Source of the DNA: Desulfonatronovibrio hydrogenovorans DSM 9292
GTDB lineage: Bacteria; Desulfobacterota; Desulfovibrionia; Desulfovibrionales; Desulfonatronovibrionaceae
Direction of reading: 5' to 3'
DNA: 64,000 nt
Assembly: GCF_000686525.1 (NCBI RefSeq)
Contig: NZ_JMKT01000008.1
Location: forward strand, 248,001 to 312,000
The translations under genes were made by a program, and so were the position numbers. Under the pieces are notes generated by a model, which made no database searches, was not told the origin of the DNA, and was given only the letters and a program-made list of their open reading frames with translations. Numbering within the stretch: the first letter of the stretch is position 1; every line of letters begins with the position of its first letter. Shown in pieces: positions 18,754-27,286 of the stretch.

Positions 18754-19102
18754 CTTTACTTTTTAACTTTTTTTCCACTTTGCTTTTCTGAGTGAACTTC
18801 CTGGGAACAGGATAGTGCTGCGTTTTTTCCTGAGTCAAACAACTGGTCGGGCAGAACTGGACACAGGTGCCGCAATATACGCAGGCCAAAGGGTCCAGCT
18901 CCCAGAAGCCCTCCTTCTTGCTGACAGTTATGCAGCCTACAGGGCATTTTCTGGCACATATGGAACACAGGATGCATTCCTGAGGATCAATGCTGATCTT
19001 CCCCCTGGCCTTGTCAAAAGGATTGCGCCTGGTCTTGGGATATGGTCTGGTGGCCTTTTTGCGGGTAAAGTTCTTGAGTATTACCGGAGTAAAATTAAAC
19101 AT
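18746..19102 (-). CDS. echF: Ech hydrogenase ferredoxin subunit EchF
   Basis: 118 residues with two [4Fe-4S] motifs, CILCSICARKCPVGCI and CVYCGTCVQFCPTSCL, like NuoI and the EchF/HycF subunits that pass electrons between ferredoxin and the hydrogenase core. The C-terminus is a Lys-rich tail. It is the last gene of an ech operon whose order exactly matches echABCDEF, 12 bp after echE. Its stop region overlaps the convergent unknown gene by eight bases. Confidence 0.9.
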   Translation of the reverse strand: MFNFTPVILKNFTRKKATRPYPKTRRNPFDKARGKISIDPQECILCSICARKCPVGCITVSKKEGFWELDPLACVYCGTCVQFCPTSCLTQEKTQHYPVPRKFTQKSKVEKKLKSKAT

Positions 19103-19114
19103 GACACACCTGAT

Positions 19115-20191
19115 CTATCTTTCAGTACAGCTTATACACGGATCAATGGACATAAGGATAACCGGGGCTGATGCCAGTTCCTGGCCGGGGAGCATTTTGA
19201 GCAGGGCCGGGGTGTTGGCAAAGGTTGGGGTTCTTATTCTGAGCCTGTCCAGGTTTTTGGTTCCATTGGCCAGAATATAATGGACCAGCTCCCCTCTGGG
19301 CTGTTCTGTCCTGCTGACTGCTTCGCCCTGGGGATTCCCTTTGATTTTTACAGCGATCTCAGTGTCAGGAAGTTTGGAAATGGCCTGCCGGACCAGATCC
19401 ATGGCCTGCAGGACTTCCCTGAATCTGACCCTGGTTCTGGCCAGGCAGTCGCCCTCGGTTTCTACTACCGGCTCGAATTCGAGCTCACCATATGCTGCAT
19501 ATCCGGTCATTCTTGTGTCCTGGGCAATATTGCTGGCTCTGAGCATGGGGCCTACACAACCCAGTTCATAAGCCTCCTTCTGGGTCAGCACAGCAATGCC
19601 TTTGGTCCGCTTGAGCACAGTATAATCGTTGAAAAACACCTTTTGCAGCTCTAAGAAATCCTTTTCCACCCCTTTTAGAGTGGTAAGGATCTGTCTGCAC
19701 TGATCCTGATCAAGGTCGTATCTGGTGCCGCCGATTATATTTACCGAGATAATGACCCGGTTCCCGGCAGTGGCTTCCTGGAGGTCCATTATTTTTTCCC
19801 GGATCCTCCAGCACTGCATGAACAGGCTTTCAAAACCAAAGGCATCGGCAAACAGACCCAGCCAGAGTAAATGGCTGTGCATCCGGTGCAGTTCAGACCA
19901 GATCACCCGCAGAAATTTGGCTCTGGGCGGAATTTCGGCCTGATAAAGATCTTCCAGGGCCTGGACATAGGTCAGGGCCTGGATACAGCTGCATATTCCA
20001 CAGACCCTTTCCACCACCTGGACCATCTGTCTGAAATCTTTTTTGGTAACCAGGGTTTCCAGCCCGCGGTGCACATAGCCGAAACCAGGGAGAACCTCAG
20101 TTATGATTTCGTCCTCAATGGTCAGCTTCAGGTGAATGGGTTCAGGCAGGACCGGATGCTGCGGTCCAAAGGGGATAATTGTTCTGGCCAT
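19115..20191 (-). CDS. echE: Ech [NiFe]-hydrogenase large subunit EchE
   Basis: 358 residues, related to NuoD but retaining all four Ni-Fe site cysteines: RVCGIC (C64, C67) and DPCISC (C352, C355). This identifies a group 4 [NiFe] hydrogenase catalytic subunit and not a complex I subunit, where those cysteines are lost. PFGPQHPVLPEP and FGYVHRGLE are typical of the family. The protein stops three residues after the last cysteine (TER), so there is no C-terminal peptide for a maturation protease to remove, as described for Ech and CooH large subunits. The start abuts the echD stop. Confidence 0.93.
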   Translation of the reverse strand: MARTIIPFGPQHPVLPEPIHLKLTIEDEIITEVLPGFGYVHRGLETLVTKKDFRQMVQVVERVCGICSCIQALTYVQALEDLYQAEIPPRAKFLRVIWSELHRMHSHLLWLGLFADAFGFESLFMQCWRIREKIMDLQEATAGNRVIISVNIIGGTRYDLDQDQCRQILTTLKGVEKDFLELQKVFFNDYTVLKRTKGIAVLTQKEAYELGCVGPMLRASNIAQDTRMTGYAAYGELEFEPVVETEGDCLARTRVRFREVLQAMDLVRQAISKLPDTEIAVKIKGNPQGEAVSRTEQPRGELVHYILANGTKNLDRLRIRTPTFANTPALLKMLPGQELASAPVILMSIDPCISCTER

Positions 20192-20578
20192 CTATTCTTC
20201 CTCCGGCAGGGCTGTTTTATCCTTGACTGTTATTTTGCCGTAAGGAAGGTTCCTGGTCTCCTCCTCCAGGAACATATGCCCCTGGTAGTTCACAGCCAGG
20301 TCATCAAAGGCGATGTTGTAAAAATCCTGGATTTCATTTTCTGCAAGAAATGCGGCCAGAAAAATGTCGGTGATGCTTTTGAATTTTTCCTCCCTGGGGC
20401 CTCTGATCCTCAGCCCTCGGAGTTCAAGCTCCCGGTCAAACAGGTAAATGAGCTCCAGTTCTTGTCCGAAGTCCAGGGCAGTGATGCCCACCAGCCTGAA
20501 GTCATTTTTTTTAAATTCCTGAACCTGTGCCCGGAGTTCTTCAGCTGGAATTGAAACAGTATACTCAAGTGTCATCAT
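20192..20578 (-). CDS. echD: Ech hydrogenase subunit EchD (NuoC-like)
   Basis: 128 residues, matching the small size of EchD. It is related to the N-terminal part of NuoC, a soluble structural subunit beside the large subunit. The visible family pattern is weak apart from the ITALDFGQELELIYLFDR strand-loop; the assignment rests mainly on its place between echC and echE and on size. Start ATGATGA overlaps the echC stop by four bases. Confidence 0.82.
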   Translation of the reverse strand: MMTLEYTVSIPAEELRAQVQEFKKNDFRLVGITALDFGQELELIYLFDRELELRGLRIRGPREEKFKSITDIFLAAFLAENEIQDFYNIAFDDLAVNYQGHMFLEEETRNLPYGKITVKDKTALPEEE

Positions 20579-21030
20579 GGTCTGCCAATGGTTGAAAATT
20601 TCTTGACCGCCTCCAGGGCACCGTCGATTATGGATTCCGGTTTGGGCGGACAGCCTGGAACATATATATCCACTGGAATAACTTTGTCAGCACCACCCAC
20701 GACATTGTAGCAGTCTTTGAATATTCCGCCGCTGCCTGCGCAGGAACCGATACTGACCACAACCTTGGGGTTGGGGATCTGGGCATAGATGTTTTTCAGG
20801 ACATGCTTGTTGCGGTGGTTGACGGTACCAGTGACCAGCAGAATGTCCGCATGTTTGGGATTGCCTGCGTTGATGATTCCGAATCTCTCCAGGTCATAGA
20901 CAGGAGTAAGACAGGCCCAGGTTTCAATGTCGCATCCATTGCAGCTGCCGCAGTCCAAATGGATCATCCATGGGGATTTCTCCCTGGATTTCTGGAGGAT
21001 ACGGGTTGTCAGATTCTGGAAAAAACTCAT
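20575..21030 (-). CDS. echC: Ech [NiFe]-hydrogenase small subunit EchC
   Basis: 151 residues from ATG 21030; a GTG at 21039 is possible but forms part of the GGTGGA ribosome binding site. The NuoB-like small subunit carries the proximal [4Fe-4S] cluster: cysteines in DCGSCNGCDIE (C27, C30, C33), GSCAGSGG (C97) and VPGCPPKPE (C127). It sits between membrane and catalytic subunits and takes electrons from EchF towards the Ni-Fe site. Four-base overlap with echD. Confidence 0.92.
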   Translation of the reverse strand: MSFFQNLTTRILQKSREKSPWMIHLDCGSCNGCDIETWACLTPVYDLERFGIINAGNPKHADILLVTGTVNHRNKHVLKNIYAQIPNPKVVVSIGSCAGSGGIFKDCYNVVGGADKVIPVDIYVPGCPPKPESIIDGALEAVKKFSTIGRP

Positions 21031-21075
21031 TAGTTCCACCCCACGGCGGATATGCTGAAAAAATCTCAGCTGGTG

Positions 21076-21933
21076 TTAAAAGGTCAGTATGATAATGTAA
21101 TTGATCAGGATCAGACCCAGACCCATGGGCCAGACATAGGCAATCATCCATCTCCAGGTTGATCTGGCAGCCAGGTTGTCAATAATGATTTCAGCCAGAT
21201 AGGTAATGGTCAGAAAAAGGGCAATGGCCAGGAACCCGGTAGACCAGAACAGGGCAAACACCCCCAGGATGAGAATGACTTCAAACCAGTGGGCGATTTC
21301 GACCATGGCCAGCTGCGGACCGGAGAAATCAGTCAAGGACCCTTTTACGATTTCCTGGTGCCCATGGTGGGACGCGGAAATGTCAAAGGGAGACTTGCGC
21401 AGCTTGATGGTCAGGGCGAAACCCAGGGCCACATAGACCAGGGGAAGGCTGAAGAGAAGCGGCTCTTCCCAGGCGAGGATGCCGGAGATATTAAAAGTCC
21501 CGGTGACCAGAAAAAAGCCGACAAAACTCAAAAGAAGCAGGGGCTCGTAGGTTAATACCTGGATAAGCTCGCGCTGGGCTCCGACCTGGGAGTAAGGCGA
21601 AGGAACAGACATGGCGGCCATGATAAAAGAGACAGCTCCAATGGTCAAAATAAAGAAGATCAGCAGCAGGTCAGTCTGGAGAAAAAACAGAAAAACAGCA
21701 GCCATGGAAGACAATAAGTACACGGTCACGCAGATCAGCTGTCTGGGGTTGACGGTCCGGTTTTCATTGCCCAGAAGTTTTATGATGTCGAAAAATGGCT
21801 GCCAGACAGGCGGCCCTGTCCGGCCTTGAAACCAGGCGGTCAGTTTGCGGTCGATGCCGCTGATAATGGCCCCGGCTGCAGGGGCCAGGATGGTTGCGGC
21901 AAGGGCGAAGAAAAAGCTGGACATACTGATCAT
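21076..21933 (-). CDS. echB: Ech hydrogenase membrane subunit EchB (NuoH-like)
   Basis: 285 residues, about eight transmembrane helices, NuoH/HycD family. Typical features are the GRTGPPVWQPFFDIIKLLGNE segment with Arg/Pro before the second helix, a KLRKSPFDISASHHGHQE loop on the cytoplasmic side and conserved Glu residues inside the membrane. The subunit anchors the soluble arm and links electron transfer to ion movement. Its ATG overlaps the echA stop (ATGA). Confidence 0.92.
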   Translation of the reverse strand: MISMSSFFFALAATILAPAAGAIISGIDRKLTAWFQGRTGPPVWQPFFDIIKLLGNENRTVNPRQLICVTVYLLSSMAAVFLFFLQTDLLLIFFILTIGAVSFIMAAMSVPSPYSQVGAQRELIQVLTYEPLLLLSFVGFFLVTGTFNISGILAWEEPLLFSLPLVYVALGFALTIKLRKSPFDISASHHGHQEIVKGSLTDFSGPQLAMVEIAHWFEVILILGVFALFWSTGFLAIALFLTITYLAEIIIDNLAARSTWRWMIAYVWPMGLGLILINYIIILTF

Positions 21934-23831
21934 AATGACCCAACCACCAGTAAAATGATGAATCCCAGGGCAGTCAAGGTTGCCACCAGGGATATCCGTT
22001 CTTCGGGCAGATGGTTCTTAAAGTAATAGTTTTTTGAGCTGAAGGGAATAAATTTGCCCAGAGGGTCCACAAACCCTGGTTCTTTATCCTCGCAGGAGAG
22101 TCCTGCGTAATAAGGTCCTGTAAAGACAGGTTTATGTCTCAGGGAGTATTTGTAAACCAGCCCCAGCACAACCAGGCCGATGACCAGAAATGCCGGATAA
22201 ACCATAAAGGCCCCGGCGTGTCCGGTCAGGCTGTCAATGCCGGGTGCCCCAAACAGAGGCAGGATCAGCGGGGTAACTAGAAAGCTGTAAACCGGGATAA
22301 TGGCAAAACTGAGGACTAGGGTCAGTATGGCCAGGCCGGATAGAGGACCAGAAATGAAAAGAGACAGGGCTGGTTTTGGGCTGCCTGCAGAGCATTCTTG
22401 AGAGTTGAGCAGCAGTCCTGCCCATCTGGTCCAGTAGACAACACTCAATGCGCTCCCCAGGGCCAGCATCAGCACAATGATTGGGAGTTCAGCTGCGGCG
22501 TGTACAGCCATCCACTTGCTGACCAGAGCTCCAAATGGAGGAAGGAACATGGAAACCATGCCCAGGACCATGAGTATGCCTAGCCCTGGATACTTGCCCA
22601 TAAGTCCCCACATGTCCTCAATACTTTTACTTTTAATCATCTGTTCAATATGCCCCACGCCCATGAACAGCAGACCTTTGGCCAGGGCGTGAAACAGGAT
22701 CAGAAGCATTGCTGCGCCATAGGCCTGGGGTGTCCCGATGCCGGCGCAGGCAATGATGAGTCCCAAGCTGCCGATGGTGGAATAGGCCAGTATTTTTTTG
22801 GCGTTATTCTGAGTCAGGGCCAGGACAGAAGTACTGATGAAGGTCAGAGCTCCGATTATTGACAGATAAAGTGCCAGGGACGTCCCTGCATAAGCTGGCG
22901 TCAGTTTTAAAATGAGAAATACTCCAGCATTGACCATGGTTGAAGAGTGCAGGAGGGCTGAAACAGGAGCCGGAGCCACCATGGCACCGGTCAGCCAGGA
23001 GTGAAAGGGAAGCTGGGCTGATTTGGTGAAGGCTGCCAGGCACAACAGGGCCACAGGAAGCATAAGAATATCCATGGAGCCCAGCCCGGTCAGCCCGGTT
23101 ATCTCCAGAGGCAGGCCACGGATAAAGAGCAGGTAGATGGCCCAGATAAAAAATACCCCGCCCAGAAGATTCATCCACAACGCTTTGATGGCACTTGCAA
23201 GGGCCTGGGCAGAACCATCATGAGCTATGAGCACGAAAGAGCAAAGGGTGGTTAACTCCCAGAAGAAAAACATCCATAAAAGATTGTTGCTGAGGATCAA
23301 GCCGTTCATGGCCCCTAAAAACAGGATCAGGAAGAAAAAAAAGCCTGCCTGGCTCAAAGAGGAGGTTTTATAGGTTCTGGAGTGGACCTTCATGTATTCG
23401 GTGGCATAGATTGCAATGAGAGAGCCCACCACGCAGACGATGATGATCATCATCAGGCCGAGTTGGTCGGCAGCCAGGGAAGCTTGAATGGGCAGTCCAT
23501 TCTGGGCAGTGGTTTTGATGAGGACCAGGGGCAGGATCTGCAGAAACACCAGGATCGCAACCAGCCTGTTTCTTTGCTTCAAACCGATGCAAAGGATGAT
23601 TCCCAGGAGAATGAAGTCGGCCCAGGTCAGGATATGGTGCCAGTCTAAAGGGGCGGATGAAGGTTCAAAGGCAAAGGGTCCTGAGGCCAGCATCAGCAGG
23701 GACGCTGTTCCCAGGGCTGCTGCTGTGCCTGCAATGACAGCCCTGCGAAATGTATCGTTGCTGATCAGCACTGCCGGGGCGATGAAAAAAGGCAAAAGGA
23801 TTACCAGAGCCGCCAAAGAATGAATATTCAT
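21930..23831 (-). CDS. echA: Ech hydrogenase ion-translocating subunit EchA (NuoL-like)
   Basis: 633 residues, at least fourteen transmembrane helices, Mrp/NuoL antiporter-like family. Family blocks: SLSQAGFFFFLILFLGAMNG, FFFWELTTLCSFVLIAHDG (with the membrane Glu), FTKSAQLPFHSWLTGAM with the conserved Lys, ALLHSSTMVNAGVFLI with its His, and AKKILAYSTIGSLGLI. It is the presumed proton or sodium channel of the hydrogenase and the first gene of echABCDEF. No strong ribosome binding site is seen before ATG 23831, and a strong terminator of the preceding operon ends only about 25 bp upstream. Confidence 0.92.
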   Translation of the reverse strand: MNIHSLAALVILLPFFIAPAVLISNDTFRRAVIAGTAAALGTASLLMLASGPFAFEPSSAPLDWHHILTWADFILLGIILCIGLKQRNRLVAILVFLQILPLVLIKTTAQNGLPIQASLAADQLGLMMIIIVCVVGSLIAIYATEYMKVHSRTYKTSSLSQAGFFFFLILFLGAMNGLILSNNLLWMFFFWELTTLCSFVLIAHDGSAQALASAIKALWMNLLGGVFFIWAIYLLFIRGLPLEITGLTGLGSMDILMLPVALLCLAAFTKSAQLPFHSWLTGAMVAPAPVSALLHSSTMVNAGVFLILKLTPAYAGTSLALYLSIIGALTFISTSVLALTQNNAKKILAYSTIGSLGLIIACAGIGTPQAYGAAMLLILFHALAKGLLFMGVGHIEQMIKSKSIEDMWGLMGKYPGLGILMVLGMVSMFLPPFGALVSKWMAVHAAAELPIIVLMLALGSALSVVYWTRWAGLLLNSQECSAGSPKPALSLFISGPLSGLAILTLVLSFAIIPVYSFLVTPLILPLFGAPGIDSLTGHAGAFMVYPAFLVIGLVVLGLVYKYSLRHKPVFTGPYYAGLSCEDKEPGFVDPLGKFIPFSSKNYYFKNHLPEERISLVATLTALGFIILLVVGSL

Positions 23832-23856
23832 TAATTCTAGAATGGTGATGGGATTA

Positions 23857-23902
23857 ATAAAAAAGTTTGGACCCGGGTTACTGGTCCTCCGGGTCCAAAC
23901 TT
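23857..23902 (-). terminator. Intrinsic terminator of the cytochrome-chemoreceptor operon
   Basis: A perfect 14-bp stem (23863-23876 with 23889-23902) around a 12-base loop; read on the minus strand it is followed by TTTTTT then ATT. It lies about 65 bp after the chemoreceptor stop codon and about 30 bp before the echA start, so it separates, or attenuates readthrough between, the two operons. Confidence 0.85.
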
Positions 23903-23965
23903 AACTCTACTGTCATCAAGGTTAAAAAGTCCAGCTTAAATTAGGGATCTGCCTGGACCTGGGGA

Positions 23966-25987
23966 TTACGCCCTTCTCATTTCCTCAATAATATTCTTGA
24001 GTTCTCCTGCCAGGGCGGCCAGATCTGAAATGGCCTTGGCCGACTGGTTCATTGCCTCACTGGTTTCAGAAGAGATTCTGCTGATATCTTCCACGCTTTT
24101 GTTGATTTCTTCGCTGGCTGAAGACTGCTCTTCTGCTGCAGAGGCAATGGAGTTTATCTGGCTTGAAGAAGACTCCACAAGCCTGACGATTTCGCTCAGC
24201 TGCTTGCCTGATTCATTGGACTGTTTGGTGGCTCCCTTGACCGAGTCCACGGTCTGGTCCACGCTGGTGACGTTTCGTTGTACCTCTTCCTGAATGCCCT
24301 TGATATACCTGCCTACTTCATTGGTGGCGTTCATGGTCTTTTCAGCCAGTTTTCTGACTTCATCAGCCACAACTGCAAATCCACGCCCTGCTTCGCCGGC
24401 CCTGGCAGCCTCAATGGCTGCGTTGAGAGCCAGGAGATTAGTCTGGTCGGCAATGTCTTCAATCACGTTCATTATCTTGCCGATTCCTTCGGCCTGATCT
24501 CCCAGGGCAGTGATCTGTTTTTTCAGGCCCAGGGCGTTTCTCTGGACATCAGCAATGGCCTTTACAGCATCGCGGACGGTCTGGGCTCCGGACTGGGCCG
24601 TCATCCTGACCTGATCCGAGGCATCAGCAGCCTGGGATGCGTTTTTGGCCACTTCCAGGACTGTTGCGTTCATCTGTTCCATGGAGGATGCGGTTGAAGC
24701 AGCCATGTCTCTTTGCTCCTCAGCTCCGCGACTGGCCTGTTCCACCTGGGCCGCCAGTTCTTCTGATGCCGAAGAAACCTGCTCAGCAACCGAGTCCGCT
24801 CTCTGGGCCGATGCTTCGATCATCTTGTTTTTGGCTTCTATCTGGCTCTGCTGGTCTTTGATATCGGTCAGGTCGGTATACAGGACAAAGGCTCCGATGA
24901 GCTGTTCATCGAGATCATAAAGGGGCGCACAGTCCACCCGGATGAAGATTTTTTTGCCGGCTTTGTTGACCAGTTCGATTTCCTGATTGAGGACCGCCTT
25001 TTTTGTGGAGAGGACCTTGTCAGTAATTGTTTCCCGGTCATCTCCGTAAACCAGTCTGGACGGGGATTTACCAATGAATTGCTGTCCATCGTCATGGCCC
25101 AGAAGATCCAGAGTGGCATTGTTGATAAATGAAATTTTTCCCTTGGTATCGCAGACAAAGCAGGGGGTGGTCATACTCCCCAGGATGCCCTTGGAAAACC
25201 CAAGCTCCTTTTTGAGGTTGCCCACCATGATTCCCAGGTGTTCGGACAGGCTGCCCAGTTCGTCCTGCTTGGTGAGGTGGAAATCAGCAGAAAAGTCTCC
25301 ATTGGCCACTTTTTGAGTAGCCTGGTCGATCTTAACCACTGGGGAGATTATTTCCCTGCGCATGAACAGGTACACGCTGACTACCAGGATAATTATTCCG
25401 GCCAGGATCATAAGACTGGTATAAAGGGAATTCTCGCGCATTCTGGTCAGGGTGTCTGTAACATCCTGGATTACGACCATCTTGCCCAGGATGGGCTGGC
25501 TTGACCCGTGACAATGGTAACAGGCCGGTTCATTGGGCACTGAGCTGATGCTGACAAAGGCGTCTCTGTTTCCCAGCCTGAAAAAGCCGCTTTCCCGGAT
25601 ATCGTTTTGCAGAGCCCTGGCTCCGATCTGGCGGATTTCCCCGTGTTCCACTGAAGTGTCAAAGTCCTTTCTGACTGTATTTAGTTCAGTGCTGTAGGTG
25701 ATATTTCCCCGAAAATCAGTCAGATAAGCTCTGGTAGTATCGTATCTGTCTGAAAGAGCAGCGAATTCGTCCCTGGTGCCCTGGTCGTCGCCGATAACCA
25801 TGGGCCGTTCAATGGTGGATTTTAAAAGTTCTGTGAATCTTTCCACTTCCTGGGCAACCTGATCCTGCATCAGATTCTTCTGCCACAGAACCATGACAAA
25901 GATTATGACAGAGAAGATGCCCAGAGAAATAAGGGCGATACTGATACCGATCTTGTATCCGATATTGGCAGTGATTTTGTTCAACAT
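23966..25987 (-). CDS. Methyl-accepting chemotaxis protein with periplasmic c-haem motif
   Basis: 673 residues. Transmembrane helices at about 14-35 and 185-208 enclose a periplasmic sensor containing C156-Y-H-C159-H160, a c-type haem attachment motif, followed by [16 protein letters not shown]; this resembles DUF3365/Tll0287-type sensors and the haem-containing DcrA receptor of Desulfovibrio. Then come HAMP (about 205-258), PAS (about 268-378) and the signalling coiled coil, with tip sequence [20 protein letters not shown]. There is no C-terminal CheR-docking pentapeptide. AAGGAGGT gives a very strong start. The gene is 17 bp downstream of a tetrahaem cytochrome gene on the same strand, so redox or gas sensing is likely. 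Confidence 0.9.
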   Translation of the reverse strand: MLNKITANIGYKIGISIALISLGIFSVIIFVMVLWQKNLMQDQVAQEVERFTELLKSTIERPMVIGDDQGTRDEFAALSDRYDTTRAYLTDFRGNITYSTELNTVRKDFDTSVEHGEIRQIGARALQNDIRESGFFRLGNRDAFVSISSVPNEPACYHCHGSSQPILGKMVVIQDVTDTLTRMRENSLYTSLMILAGIIILVVSVYLFMRREIISPVVKIDQATQKVANGDFSADFHLTKQDELGSLSEHLGIMVGNLKKELGFSKGILGSMTTPCFVCDTKGKISFINNATLDLLGHDDGQQFIGKSPSRLVYGDDRETITDKVLSTKKAVLNQEIELVNKAGKKIFIRVDCAPLYDLDEQLIGAFVLYTDLTDIKDQQSQIEAKNKMIEASAQRADSVAEQVSSASEELAAQVEQASRGAEEQRDMAASTASSMEQMNATVLEVAKNASQAADASDQVRMTAQSGAQTVRDAVKAIADVQRNALGLKKQITALGDQAEGIGKIMNVIEDIADQTNLLALNAAIEAARAGEAGRGFAVVADEVRKLAEKTMNATNEVGRYIKGIQEEVQRNVTSVDQTVDSVKGATKQSNESGKQLSEIVRLVESSSSQINSIASAAEEQSSASEEINKSVEDISRISSETSEAMNQSAKAISDLAALAGELKNIIEEMRRA

Positions 25988-26004
25988 GGTTTCAGACCTC
26001 CTTC

Positions 26005-26469
26005 CTAATGGGCGCCGCTATAGATCAGTGGCCTGAAACCGAAAGCTTCATTGCGTTCTTCCGTGTGACAGGTAAGACAGTCCTCAATTATGGGGAGCCG
26101 TTCAATAACATCGGGCATTCCGCCGGTTTCCACGTGCTCCCTGCCTGGTCCGTGACATGTTTCACAGCCCACATCAGAAAGCTCCGGGGTTGATTCATAG
26201 GATACAAACCCCCCCTGGTTATATCCTGTAGTATGGCAGCCATAACATTCTCTGAGTTCCTCATCGGTCAGTTTAGGCCGCATAACAGAAATGCTTTCCC
26301 AGGACTTGGCCTTTTTGGAGTAGTTCATGAAGTTTTCATACTCATAAAAGTGACAGCGGCCGCAGGCCTCAGATCCTACATAATTGCCGGTAGCCCAGGC
26401 CTGGTAGGTCATCAAGGCAGCCAGGCACAGAATCGTTAAGACCGGGAAAGCAATAAACCTGTTCAACAT
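26005..26469 (-). CDS. Exported tetrahaem cytochrome c
   Basis: 154 residues from ATG 26469 (GGAGAGGTG upstream; a longer frame to 26532 lacks support). A signal peptide (about 1-26, ending QAWA) is followed by four CXXCH motifs: CGRCH, CYGCH, CETCH and CLTCH. The pattern [19 protein letters not shown] is typical of the cytochrome c554-like/multihaem family, with extra His residues available as distal ligands. It is a periplasmic electron carrier. It is the first gene of a bicistronic unit with the haem-type chemoreceptor, suggesting that it passes electrons to, or reports redox state to, the receptor. Confidence 0.9.
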   Translation of the reverse strand: MLNRFIAFPVLTILCLAALMTYQAWATGNYVGSEACGRCHFYEYENFMNYSKKAKSWESISVMRPKLTDEELRECYGCHTTGYNQGGFVSYESTPELSDVGCETCHGPGREHVETGGMPDVIERLPIIEDCLTCHTEERNEAFGFRPLIYSGAH

Positions 26470-26595
26470 CAGCTCACCTCTCCTGTTTTTCAATTCAAGG
26501 ACCTGGAAAGCCCAACCCCCTTGGGTATCCATGATTAATCGGCCTGTTATCCCCAGAGGGACTGGAGGTCACACTACAATTATGTAGCAGAGTTT

Positions 26596-26615
26596 TATGT
26601 GAAGCCCTTCACATA
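26596..26615. promoter_or_regulatory. CRP/FNR-family operator palindrome
   Basis: A perfect 20-bp inverted repeat, TATGTGAAG-CC-CTTCACATA, containing TGTGA-N6-TCACA exactly as in the E. coli CRP consensus. In Desulfovibrio the CRP/FNR-family regulator HcpR is reported to use a CRP-like site. It lies 127 bp before the tetrahaem cytochrome start and 244 bp before the first hsp20, so the cytochrome-chemoreceptor operon is the nearer target. Confidence 0.65.
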
Positions 26616-26798
26616 GTCTATGGGTTTTGTCAATGGACTGCAGCTCTAAGACTGGCTGAAGTCCATAGGTTCAATAAGATATTTCGGCTGCTTGAGCAGA
26701 AAACTTAGGCTTGAGATCTGGGAAGTTTAAGTGGCTGGATCGAGCTGATCAGCACAAGACCGACTGCGGCAAAATCCGGGCAGGTAAAGGACCCTGTC

Positions 26799-26826
26799 TT
26801 GACAGTCGGCATTTTTAACTTATCTA
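26799..26826 (+). promoter_or_regulatory. Putative promoter of the hsp20 cluster
   Basis: TTGACA (26799-26804, perfect) with TATCTA (26821-26826, weak) at a 16-base spacer, about 30 bases before the first hsp20 start. The -35 box lies inside the inverted repeat CTGTC-TT-GACAG (26794-26805), which could be an operator. No CIRCE element was seen. Confidence 0.45.
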
Positions 26827-26858
26827 TTTTTCAAAAAATAGAGACGGAGGTGATAGCC

Positions 26859-27272
26859 ATGGTAATTGATTTCAGCAGTTTTTATAACTTGCCGAGGCAG
26901 CTGGACAGGTTTTTTGACGAAGCCTGGAGGCCGTCCATGATCAGCCAGAGGAGAAATGCGTATCCCCCTGTGAATATTAGCGAGGACAAGGCGGCCATTT
27001 ATGTCTATTCCGAGATACCCGGAGTGGATATCAAGGATGTGGAGATAACCTTAAGTGACGGCAGTCTGGTCATCAAGGGAAACAGGAAGCACGGAACAGG
27101 CAGTTACTACCGACAGGAGCGGCCCACCGGACTTTTTCAGAGAGTTGTCAACCTGAATGTACCTATTGCTGCGGACAAGGTTGAAGCCAGAATGAAGAAC
27201 GGAGTCCTTGAAGTGGTAATCCCCAAGGCTGATGAAGCCATACCAAAGAAAATCAGCATTAAGGCTGAGTAA
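26859..27272 (+). CDS. Hsp20-family small heat-shock protein (first of three)
   Basis: 137 residues from ATG 26859, set by GGAGGTGAT just upstream; an upstream extension is not conserved. The N-terminus (DFSSFYNLPRQLDRFFDEAW) is of the usual sHSP type, followed by the alpha-crystallin domain (about 40-130) with YPPVNISEDKAAIYVYSEIP, GVDIKDVEITL, GSLVIKGNRK and the ARMKNGVLEVVIPK strand. The C-terminus ends in a short KKISIKAE. These chaperones hold unfolded proteins as oligomers in the cytoplasm. It is followed 14 bp later by a second hsp20. Confidence 0.93.
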   Translation: MVIDFSSFYNLPRQLDRFFDEAWRPSMISQRRNAYPPVNISEDKAAIYVYSEIPGVDIKDVEITLSDGSLVIKGNRKHGTGSYYRQERPTGLFQRVVNLNVPIAADKVEARMKNGVLEVVIPKADEAIPKKISIKAE

Positions 27273-27286
27273 GAGGAGGTGGTGTT

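Larger units (their letters stand above)
26470..26858. other. 389-bp divergent regulatory region between cytochrome and hsp20 genes
   Basis: No credible gene. It holds the TGTGA-N6-TCACA palindrome (26596-26615), a TTGACA-containing promoter (26799-26826) and a CCGACTG/CAGTCGG repeat pair (26760-26766 and 26803-26809) that embraces the -35 box. Promoters for both flanking operons should lie here. Confidence 0.7.

Noticed and set aside
26538-26554. 17 bases (minus strand GGGGATAACAGGCCGAT) nearly identical to the conserved peptidyl-transferase region of 23S rRNA
   Set aside because: The match is short, has one difference, and flanking sequence does not resemble rRNA. Likely chance.
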